Shown here: positions 1-4,711 of the stretch, piece by piece | How positions within the stretch are numbered: position 1 is the stretch's first letter | Layout: each line of letters starts with the position of its first letter | Assembly: GCA_934668605.1 (NCBI GenBank) | Contig: CAKUNY010000059.1 | Span: forward strand, 1 to 11,956 | Length of the DNA: 11,956 bases | Reading direction: 5' to 3' | Source: an uncultured Oscillospiraceae bacterium | GTDB taxonomy: Bacteria; Bacillota; Clostridia; Oscillospirales; Oscillospiraceae | Translations under genes and position numbers: made by a program | The notes under the pieces: generated by a model | Told to the model about the DNA's origin: nothing | Seen by the model: the letters and a program-made list of their open reading frames with translations, nothing else | Databases searched by the model: none

Positions 1-800
1 TCGGAGTTTTCGTTGCCTTCCTTCACGGCGATGACGTTCACATAGGTCTTGGCCGCGTCGGAGTCGGACTTTTCATACGCGAGGGAATCCTTTGCAACGG
101 AGAAGCCGGCGTCGAGTGCGTAGTTGCCGTTGAGAACGACATAAGCGACCTCGTCCTTCACACGCGGAACCTGCGCGGCCTCGAGCTCGAGAATTTCAAC
201 GTTGTAGGGGTTCTCTTCAATGTCCAGAACGGTAGCCGTGAGGCCTGCGCCGTCCTTGAGCTTGAGAATGCCGTTGTCCTGAAGCAGCAGCAGCGCGCGC
301 GCTTCGTTGGTGGTGTCGTTCGGGACGGCGATGGTGTCGCCCTCGGCAATGTCGTCAAGAGAGGACTTCGTGCCCGGATAGATGCCGAACGGCTCGTAGT
401 GGATGCCGCCCGCGTTTACAAGGTGCGTGCCCTGCTCTTCGTTAAAGTTCTCAAGATACGGGATGTGCTGGAAGTAGTTCGCGTCAAACTCGCCGCTTTC
501 AACGACGTTGTTCGGCTGCACATAGTCCTGGAACTCCTTGACCTCCAGCGTCCAGCCCTCTGCCTCAAGGATGGGCTTGGCCTGCGCGAGGATCTCGGCG
601 TGCGGCGTGGGGCTGGCGGCGACGGTGATGGTGCCCTTGCTCTCTACGGTGTCTGCCGCGGCTTCGGTGGACGCGGCCTCATTGGATGCGGTTTCGGTCG
701 AAGCGGCGGGCGCAGTCTCGGTTTTCGATGCGCAGGCGGCGAGCGACAGGCTCAGAACCAGCGCCAGAGTCAGCGCGACGATTTTTTTAAACTGTTTCAT
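1..800 (-). CDS. metQ: MetQ/NlpA-family ABC transporter substrate-binding lipoprotein (3' end outside window)
   Basis: Substrate-binding lipoprotein of a methionine-type ABC importer, anchored outside the membrane. My translation of the reverse strand from the ATG at 798-800 begins MKQFKK, then a hydrophobic signal segment ending in a lipobox LAAC with the lipidated Cys at residue 23. A low-complexity Ala/Ser/Thr/Glu linker follows, then the mature domain. NlpA-family signatures are clear: TVAASPTPHAEIL, the DYVQPN segment, FDANYFQHIPYL, and GGIHYEPFGIYPGTKSSLDDI. The frame stays open to base 1, so about 266 codons are present and the C-terminus is missing. An AAAGGAG ribosome binding site lies at 809-815, 8 bases before the ATG. 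The leader contains an apparent Met/Cys attenuator (terminator 858-886), which supports a sulfur amino acid substrate. The metN and metI partners are not in the window and may lie to the left. Methionine specificity is inferred; some NlpA proteins bind other ligands. Confidence 0.93.
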   Translation of the reverse strand, partial: MKQFKKIVALTLALVLSLSLAACASKTETAPAASTETASNEAASTEAAADTVESKGTITVAASPTPHAEILAQAKPILEAEGWTLEVKEFQDYVQPNNVVESGEFDANYFQHIPYLENFNEEQGTHLVNAGGIHYEPFGIYPGTKSSLDDIAEGDTIAVPNDTTNEARALLLLQDNGILKLKDGAGLTATVLDIEENPYNVEILELEAAQVPRVKDEVAYVVLNGNYALDAGFSVAKDSLAYEKSDSDAAKTYVNVIAVKEGNENS

Positions 801-857
801 GATATACACTCCTTTTCAGAAAAGACGCTATAAATGGATGGCAGGAATTTGAGCAAC

Positions 858-886
858 AAAAAACCGGGGGCTGTCTCAGCTCCCGG
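858..886 (-). terminator. Attenuator terminator in the metQ leader
   Basis: Reading the minus strand, CCGGGAGCTG and CAGCCCCCGG pair around a 3-base loop with one A/C mismatch (877-886 with 864-873). A run of six U follows at 858-863. It lies about 57 bases before the metQ ATG and after the leader peptide stop, so it would end transcription before metQ. Its 5' arm shares bases with the long-range pairing 880-889/965-974, so the two structures exclude each other. Confidence 0.85.
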
Positions 887-980
887 GCAAATGGCTTTCG
901 CGCTCAATCAAGCGTTATTCTCAGGCGTACAGCAACGCATGCCGAAGCACCTGGCCATGTTACATGCCCGGGAGAATAAC
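880..980 (-). promoter_or_regulatory. Alternative RNA pairings (antiterminator / anti-antiterminator) of the metQ attenuator
   Basis: Two perfect complementary pairs overlap each other. Stem B pairs 965-974 with 880-889 (10 bp, CTCCCGGGCA with TGCCCGGGAG). It is extended by 954-958 with 891-895 (ATGGC with GCCAT). Stem B occupies the 5' arm of the terminator and so acts as an antiterminator. Stem A pairs 972-980 with 914-922 (9 bp, GTTATTCTC with GAGAATAAC). It shares 972-974 with stem B, so it would leave the terminator free to form. The A strand lies in codons 10-13, the B strand in codons 12-15 and the A' strand in codons 30-32 of the leader frame, so ribosome position can decide which stem forms. 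A small hairpin (901-914) follows the stop codon. The pairings are seen in the sequence; the switch is inferred. Confidence 0.7.
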
Positions 981-1009
981 ATTCGCATCATGGTGTTACG
1001 GAACGTCAT
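908..1009 (-). CDS. Met/Cys-rich leader peptide (33 aa) of metQ
   Basis: A short frame opens with ATG at 1007-1009 and ends with TGA at 908-910. It is preceded by an almost perfect Shine-Dalgarno, GGGAAGGAGG at 1018-1027, with 8 bases of spacing. The 33-residue product has Met at 1, 7, 8, 10, 18 and 24 and Cys at 16, 21, 26 and 27, so ten of 33 residues are sulfur amino acids, including tandem Met-Met and Cys-Cys. It is neither a signal peptide nor any domain I recognise. Its position between promoter and attenuator terminator, and the RNA-pairing strands inside it, mark it as a regulatory leader peptide like those of trp, his or leu operons. By that logic, scarcity of charged Cys or Met tRNA stalls the ribosome and changes the RNA fold. 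An in-frame extension to 1111 exists, but its start lies upstream of the predicted transcription start (about 1051). Confidence 0.8.
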   Translation of the reverse strand: MTFRNTMMRMLFSRACNMARCFGMRCCTPENNA

Positions 1010-1057
1010 TGCGTTCGCCTCCTTCCCAAAGGAATACCGCTCAAATTTCTTGGTGAT

Positions 1058-1086
1058 ATGATACACCAATTTACCTACTGCGTCAA
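1058..1086 (-). promoter_or_regulatory. Sigma-A promoter of the metQ leader
   Basis: On the minus strand TTGACG (1081-1086) and TATCAT (1058-1063) are separated by exactly 17 bases. Transcription would start near 1051, giving a leader of about 250 nt before metQ. No other good promoter was seen between this one and the metQ start. Confidence 0.75.
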
Positions 1087-1146
1087 TGGGGAAAACGCTG
1101 GAATAATCCACAGAATTTGCGGCGCCTTGCGCGCAATTTTACCGAA

Positions 1147-1169
1147 AATATACAAAATTACCGTATATT
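1147..1169. repeat. AT-rich inverted repeat upstream of the metQ promoter
   Basis: AATATAC and GTATATT form a 7-bp inverted repeat with a 9-base spacer, between the stop of the upstream membrane protein gene (1183) and the metQ promoter. It lies about 60 bases upstream of the -35 box. It could be a regulator site or a weak end-of-gene hairpin, but it lacks a GC-rich stem and U run. Function unknown. Confidence 0.35.
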
Positions 1170-1182
1170 CACGCTTCGGGTG

Positions 1183-1701
1183 TTACCGGAGCAGATACTG
1201 AATGCCGCCGATGAGGCCGTAGACGCCGAGAATCGTGATGAGCCCGGAGACGAGTGTTCCGCCCAGAATCGCGAGCCCCGCGCGTTTTTCGTCCATATCC
1301 GTCAGCCGCGCGAGCATCGAGCCGATCCAGCAGCCGACGCCCGTGAGCGGAATGCACACGACGACAAAAAGCGCCGGAGGGCCGTATTTTTTGAGCTGTC
1401 CTTCGTGTTTTTCAAGCGCCTGATGCGCCTTTTTAAAAAGCTTCGGGCTGGTTTCCTTTTCGCCGAGCTGGTGCTTTTTCATCCGCAGCAGAAGCGGAAC
1501 CGGCAAGTAAGAGCCGACGCACGTCAGAAGATACGACAGATACCATTTGAGCTTCAGGGCGGCGGCCAGAATGATCGCGCCCTTGTTTTCGATAAACGGC
1601 AGCATCGACGAAAGAAATACCGCCAGTGACCGGACGAATAAATTTCCGGACGAGAGCGCGGCTGCCTCCGCCGCAGTCGATACAAAATTCAAAGCGTTCA
1701 C
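1183..1701 (-). CDS. Small multidrug-export-family integral membrane protein (Sm_multidrug_ex, COG2426-like)
   Basis: A 172-residue hydrophobic protein. Family features are the N-terminal membrane region with ENKGAIILAAALKLKW (residues about 38-53), a second membrane stretch SYLPVPLLLRMKK, a charged Lys-rich cytoplasmic loop (about 75-105) and the C-terminal membrane part with IPLTGVGCWIGSMLA. These match the E-x-K/R-GAIP and PxTGxGxWxG signatures of the Sm_multidrug_ex family, whose drug-export role is poorly supported; the real substrate is unknown. The frame opens with GTG at 1699-1701, which has no good ribosome site. A TTG at 1690-1692 sits 6 bases after GAGGTG and is an equally good start, giving 169 residues. 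The gene has its own promoter (1739-1767) and is probably transcribed alone. Confidence 0.75.
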   Translation of the reverse strand: MNALNFVSTAAEAAALSSGNLFVRSLAVFLSSMLPFIENKGAIILAAALKLKWYLSYLLTCVGSYLPVPLLLRMKKHQLGEKETSPKLFKKAHQALEKHEGQLKKYGPPALFVVVCIPLTGVGCWIGSMLARLTDMDEKRAGLAILGGTLVSGLITILGVYGLIGGIQYLLR

Positions 1702-1738
1702 CTCGTGTCAGGGGGATGTCAAAAAAAGAAGACGCCGC

Positions 1739-1767
1739 ATTGTAACACACTTTTCCCGATTCGTAAA
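1739..1767 (-). promoter_or_regulatory. Promoter of the Sm_multidrug_ex-family gene
   Basis: On the minus strand TTTACG (1762-1767) and TACAAT (1739-1744) are 17 bases apart. It begins just after the stop of the rhodanese-TtcA gene (1776), and transcription would start near 1732. The -35 match is moderate. Confidence 0.55.
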
Positions 1768-1775
1768 GAGGAAAC

Positions 1776-2921
1776 TTAGTCCGATTCGGCGTGCTTGTCG
1801 TAGTTTTCCAAAAACGAAATTTTCCGGCCGCCGGTTTTATAGGCGATGACGGTATCGAGACAGACGTTTTCCATGCTCCGGAAAATATGCGCTTCGACCT
1901 CGGGGTTCGCCTTCTTGAGTTCGCGGATGAGCTGCTTGGTCTGCTGGCGCTTGGATTTTGCCTCTTCATTGGGGCGGCAGGTGGTGCAGGTGTCGGTGAA
2001 GCGGCAGGCGCACTGGATAAAATGCAGGTCGTTCGCGTCGCGCCAGGCCTTGATGTCGCCCTCGCGGATGAGGTACATCGGGCGAATGAGCTCCATGCCG
2101 GGGAAATTGGTGCTGTGGAGCTTGGGCATCATCGTCTGAACCTGCGCGCCCCAGAGCATGCCCATGAGGATCGTCTCGATCACATCGTCATAGTGGTGAC
2201 CGAGGGCGATCTTGTTGCAGCCGAGCTGTTTTGCAAAGTTATAGAGGTAGCCGCGCCGCATGCGCGCGCAGAGGTAACAGGGGGACTTTTCGACGTTGTA
2301 GACAGAGCCGAAGATATCGGACTCGAAAATCTGCGCCGGGATCGAGAGCTTTCGTAAATTATCCTCGATGATCTGCCGGTTCGCGGGGCTGTAGCCCGGG
2401 TCCATGACGAGGAACTTTACTTCAAACGGGAATTTGTTGTGAAGCTTCAGCTCCTGAAATAATTTCGCCATCAGCATCGAGTCCTTGCCGCCCGAGATGC
2501 AAACGGCAATGCAGTCGCCGGGCTTCACAAGCTCATACTGCCGGACGGCCTTTGTGAAGTTGCACCAGATTTTTTCCCGGAAGCGCTTTCGAAGGCTCGT
2601 CTCGACGCGCGTTCTGACCTCCTCGTCATTCTGCCGCGCCATCTGCTCGCGCAGCCACGCAAGATAACCGCCGGTTAAGCTGTAGGCGTCATAGCCTTCA
2701 GCCTGTAAGCTTTCTGCCGCCGGGATGCTTGCCTCGCCGTGCGCGCAGTATAAGATGAGCGGCTTCTCCGGGTGCGCCTTTGCAAACGACGAGAGCTCCT
2801 CCGGAAGAACCGGGACGGCGCCGGGGAGCATGCCGTAGGCTCTGGTTTCCTCTGAGCGCATGTCGATGAGAAGATAGGTGTCCTTTTCCAGCTTCGCAAG
2901 CTCCAGTACCGTCAGCTCCAT
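1776..2921 (-). CDS. Rhodanese-TtcA fusion, probable tRNA 2-thiolation enzyme
   Basis: A 381-residue protein with two fused domains. Residues about 1-95 are a rhodanese-like domain, with the persulfide-carrying Cys59 in the active loop CAHGEAS. Residues about 105-381 are a TtcA-type PP-loop ATPase: SGGKDS at 143-148, Cys215-x-x-Cys218 (PCYLC), GHHYDDVIET at 241-250, and a Cys cluster at 304, 306, 312 and 315. TtcA proteins use ATP to activate tRNA cytidine 32 and a 4Fe-4S cluster held by three cysteines to insert sulfur; the CxxC and one of the later cysteines fit that. The rhodanese could pass sulfur on within the same chain. I chose ATG 2919-2921 because AAAGGAGGG lies 4-5 bases upstream and the promoter's -10 box (2969-2974) overlaps the only longer ATG start. 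C32 as target is inferred from the family, since TtuA-like enzymes act on another base; TtuA's N-terminal zinc finger is absent here. Confidence 0.85.
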   Translation of the reverse strand: MELTVLELAKLEKDTYLLIDMRSEETRAYGMLPGAVPVLPEELSSFAKAHPEKPLILYCAHGEASIPAAESLQAEGYDAYSLTGGYLAWLREQMARQNDEEVRTRVETSLRKRFREKIWCNFTKAVRQYELVKPGDCIAVCISGGKDSMLMAKLFQELKLHNKFPFEVKFLVMDPGYSPANRQIIEDNLRKLSIPAQIFESDIFGSVYNVEKSPCYLCARMRRGYLYNFAKQLGCNKIALGHHYDDVIETILMGMLWGAQVQTMMPKLHSTNFPGMELIRPMYLIREGDIKAWRDANDLHFIQCACRFTDTCTTCRPNEEAKSKRQQTKQLIRELKKANPEVEAHIFRSMENVCLDTVIAYKTGGRKISFLENYDKHAESD

Positions 2922-2968
2922 GTTGCCCTCCTTTGCCGCGGGCGCGGCTTTCATGCAGAATCGTCCCA

Positions 2969-2997
2969 ATTTTAGCCGGAAGCGGGCGCTTTGTCAA
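2969..2997 (-). promoter_or_regulatory. Sigma-A promoter of the rhodanese-TtcA gene
   Basis: On the minus strand TTGACA (2992-2997) and TAAAAT (2969-2974) are 17 bases apart, a near-consensus promoter. The start of transcription near 2962 gives a leader of about 40 nt and rules out the longer reading frame starting at 2969. Confidence 0.8.
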
Positions 2998-3008
2998 TCA
3001 AAAGGCGC

Positions 3009-3055
3009 AAAAATCCCCGGCACACAAAGAGGAAGGGTGTTTGTGTGCCGGGGAT
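3009..3055 (-). terminator. Intrinsic terminator of the flavodoxin operon
   Basis: A perfect 16-bp inverted repeat (3013-3028 with 3040-3055) encloses an 11-base loop and is followed on the minus strand by five U (3009-3013). It begins 13 bases after the flavodoxin stop codon and ends the DUF2325-DUF3793-flavodoxin transcript. On the plus strand no T run follows. Confidence 0.93.
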
Positions 3056-3068
3056 GCCGGGGGACAAT

Positions 3069-3494
3069 TTACTTGGCTAGTTCATTGCCGAGCTTGCGGC
3101 AGGCCTCGAGCGCGTCGTCGTCGGGCGCTTCGCAGCAGGTGACGCTCTCGCAGACAAGGTTCAGACCGCTATTTTTGCAGTCCTCTTCCCAGGTGCGCAT
3201 CCATTCGCCGTCACCCCAGCCGTAGGAGCCGAAGAGCGCCGCGTCCTTGCCGGAGAGAGAGCCCTTGACCGCGTCGAACATCGGAGCAAATTCGGTTTCC
3301 TCAAGCTCTTCCGCGCCCATCGCGGGGCAGCCGAAGGCGATGGCGTCAAAGCCTGCGAGCTTCCCGGCGTCTGCCTGCTCGGAGGGAATGAGCTCTGCCT
3401 CCGCGCCTGCGGCCTTCATGCCCTCGAGCACCGCGTTTGCCATAGATTCCGTATTGCCTGTGCCGCTCCAAAATACAACAGCCGTCTTTTTCAT
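3069..3494 (-). CDS. Flavodoxin (short chain)
   Basis: A 141-residue flavodoxin, a soluble FMN-binding low-potential electron carrier that commonly replaces ferredoxin under iron limitation. The phosphate-binding loop is at residues 9-16 (WSGTGNTE), the strand FDAIAFGCPAMG leads into the first isoalloxazine loop, and GSYGWGDGEW is the second. Length and order fit clostridial short-chain flavodoxins. The ATG at 3492-3494 is preceded by AAAGGAA; longer in-frame starts would overlap the upstream gene. It is the last gene of an operon after DUF2325 and DUF3793, 41 bases after the DUF3793 stop, and a strong terminator follows. The iron-limitation role is inferred from context and family. Confidence 0.92.
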   Translation of the reverse strand: MKKTAVVFWSGTGNTESMANAVLEGMKAAGAEAELIPSEQADAGKLAGFDAIAFGCPAMGAEELEETEFAPMFDAVKGSLSGKDAALFGSYGWGDGEWMRTWEEDCKNSGLNLVCESVTCCEAPDDDALEACRKLGNELAK

Positions 3495-3535
3495 GTTCGT
3501 CGTTCCTTTCTGAATTGAAAAAATCAAGTTCCGTG

Positions 3536-4084
3536 CTACCCCGCAACCGTCAGCGCTTCCAGACTCGCGCCCGAGCGCCAGCTGCGGCAGTAGATATCGG
3601 TACACTTTTTATATTTTGCAAATGCCGCGCGCGCATACGCCTCGTCTCCGTAGACCTTCCAGAGCCCGGAGAGCTTGAAATTCTGCGCGTGATTTTCAAT
3701 AAAGCCCTGCACATCCTCGGGCGGGTAGCTGAGAAAGAGCCCGATCTCGTGCGGAAATTCGTCGCCCTGAAAGCGCCGGATGAGATTGACGACGCAGCGC
3801 TCGGGGCTTTCTTCCCGGTAGCCCGCGTTTCCGAGCGTCTTTCGCGCCAGCTCGTTTTTGAGATCAATTTTGAGCCGCGCCGGGCGGTAGAGATATAAAA
3901 GCGCGTTGCCGTCCCGAAAGCGCAGCGGAATGAGGCACAGACCCTTTTCCCGCAGGCGCTGGTTGATGTCCCGAATCTGCGCGAGCAGCGCCTTTTTGTC
4001 GGTATACCCCGCGCGGAAGAGACTTCCGGTCTTGAGCCCGGCAAGCGTGGGCGCGCACTGGCGTACGACAAGTTCCTCCGGCAT
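3536..4084 (-). CDS. DUF3793 family protein
   Basis: A 182-residue soluble protein of DUF3793, a Clostridia-centred family of unknown function. Recognisable parts are the N-terminal CAPTLAGLKTGSLF (Cys10), the middle LCLIPLRF and ALLYLYRP, then LGNAGYREESPERCVVNLI, and the conserved C-terminal half with FPHEIGLFLSYPPEDV, GFIEN and KVYGD, ending in a Tyr/Lys/Cys segment (YKKCTDIYCRSW). The ATG starts one base after the stop of the DUF2325 gene (TAA-C-ATG), so the two are probably translationally coupled; no strong separate ribosome site is visible. Families of this kind often sit beside feoB or flavodoxin genes in Clostridia, which points to iron homeostasis, but no biochemical role is known to me. 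Confidence 0.85.
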   Translation of the reverse strand: MPEELVVRQCAPTLAGLKTGSLFRAGYTDKKALLAQIRDINQRLREKGLCLIPLRFRDGNALLYLYRPARLKIDLKNELARKTLGNAGYREESPERCVVNLIRRFQGDEFPHEIGLFLSYPPEDVQGFIENHAQNFKLSGLWKVYGDEAYARAAFAKYKKCTDIYCRSWRSGASLEALTVAG

Positions 4085-4085
4085 G

Positions 4086-4376
4086 TTACGCCATGCTCCC
4101 TACGTGCTTCTCGAGAATTCCGCGCAAGGCGGAAAGAGAGCTGGTGTGGCAGCGCTCAATGACAGTGCTGCCGCCCTTGAGCTCGCTCATCGCGCCCTGC
4201 ACCATCTTGTGCGACATCGTGCTCGTGAAGAAGATCATCAGGTCGGGGCTTCCCATTTTTTTGCGGAGGCCGCCGCTGGGCTTGGTGAAAATTTTGCTCT
4301 GACACTGATAGCTGTCACAGAGGTCTTTGTAGCGGCGCTCCATACATTCGTTGCCGCCGAGAATGACGATACTCAT
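4086..4376 (-). CDS. DUF2325 family protein
   Basis: A 96-residue protein of DUF2325. The family pattern is visible: the beta strand SIVILGGNE followed by Cys11, Cys20 and Cys25 in the first helix region, the central strand LMIFFTSTMSHKMV, and the C-terminal RCHTSS (Cys76). The repeated Cys, the His and the small alpha/beta fold suggest a metal- or nucleotide-related sensor or carrier; the function is not established. It is the first gene of the operon with DUF3793 and flavodoxin. AAAGGAG at 4383-4389 gives a good ribosome site 6 bases before the ATG at 4374-4376. The 120-nt leader holds two candidate operators and a UUCG-capped hairpin. Confidence 0.85.
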   Translation of the reverse strand: MSIVILGGNECMERRYKDLCDSYQCQSKIFTKPSGGLRKKMGSPDLMIFFTSTMSHKMVQGAMSELKGGSTVIERCHTSSLSALRGILEKHVGSMA

Positions 4377-4392
4377 ACGCTGCTCCTTTCAT

Positions 4393-4412
4393 TGGTTAGA
4401 GTAGTTTAACCA
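4393..4412. promoter_or_regulatory. Palindrome 1 (TGGTTA-N8-TAACCA), candidate operator
   Basis: A perfect 6-bp inverted repeat with an 8-base spacer lies just upstream of the DUF2325 ribosome site. It resembles palindrome 2 at 4478-4497 in architecture and shares GTTAGA...TTTAAC with it. A GGTTA/TAACC dyad recalls DtxR/IdeR-type metal-regulator boxes. Regulator identity is inferred. Confidence 0.45.
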
Positions 4413-4426
4413 TCAGATTGAAAATC

Positions 4427-4444
4427 ATGCGTCCGAAGACGCAT
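4427..4444 (-). promoter_or_regulatory. UUCG-capped hairpin in the leader of the DUF2325 operon
   Basis: On the minus strand ATGCGTC and GACGCAT form a 7-bp perfect stem around a TTCG loop with C-G closing, a very stable tetraloop. It sits about 50 bases before the DUF2325 ATG and is followed by GATTTTC, too poor a T run for a clear terminator. It may stabilise the mRNA or act as a weak attenuator. Confidence 0.4.
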
Positions 4445-4477
4445 TGGTAAAAGTTTTTGGTTTGGCAACTCGAACTT

Positions 4478-4497
4478 GAGTTAGACTTATTTAACTT
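4478..4497. promoter_or_regulatory. Palindrome 2 (AGTTA-N8-TAACT) at the transcription start, candidate operator
   Basis: An inverted repeat with the same 8-base spacing as the one at 4393-4412; 13 of 20 positions match between the copies. It lies directly downstream of the -10 box (4504-4509), covering the expected start site near 4497, the usual place for a repressor. An overlapping dyad, AACTC-N6-GAGTT, is at 4467-4482. Confidence 0.5.
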
Positions 4498-4503
4498 GCT
4501 GCC

Positions 4504-4532
4504 ATCATACCAGCTTTTTTCCCACTTGTCAA
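4504..4532 (-). promoter_or_regulatory. Consensus sigma-A promoter of the DUF2325-DUF3793-flavodoxin operon
   Basis: On the minus strand TTGACA (4527-4532) and TATGAT (4504-4509) are 17 bases apart. This is the strongest promoter by consensus in the window, consistent with an operon that is controlled by repression. Confidence 0.85.
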
Positions 4533-4596
4533 GTATGTTTTTCCGCGCCATCGGAAAGGGAAGTGTAACGAAACTGTAAAACAATGCCCGGGGCGC

Positions 4597-4625
4597 TTGA
4601 CGATGGACGCGCGCGGCACTAAAAT
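4597..4625 (+). promoter_or_regulatory. Promoter of the P-type ATPase gene
   Basis: TTGACG (4597-4602) and TAAAAT (4620-4625) are 17 bases apart. Transcription would start near 4632 and give a leader of about 80 nt. A GCTCCG/CGGAGC hairpin (4677-4694) sits just before the ribosome site. It is divergent from the DUF2325 promoter, with -35 boxes about 65 bases apart. Confidence 0.75.
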
Positions 4626-4711
4626 GGGGAAAAGTCAGAGATTTTTATCAATTTTGGGATCCATTTTTTATTGCAGGCTCCGGCCTTTCGGAGCGGAAAA
4701 GGAACGTTTTT

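Noticed and set aside
850..1060. S-box (SAM-I) riboswitch or T-box ahead of metQ
   Set aside because: A fragment CCAGGTGC resembles part of SAM-I, but the GAGGGACTGGCCC-type core and the GCAACC block are absent, as is the T-box AGGGTGGAACCGCG sequence. The resembling bases are codons of the Met/Cys-rich leader frame.
1791..2357. A 188-codon plus-strand frame
   Set aside because: It is a shadow of the rhodanese-TtcA gene on the opposite strand, without ribosome site or family match.
2922..2969. Longer start for the rhodanese-TtcA gene at 2969
   Set aside because: That ATG overlaps the -10 box of the predicted promoter and would lie upstream of the transcription start; ATG 2921 has a strong ribosome site.
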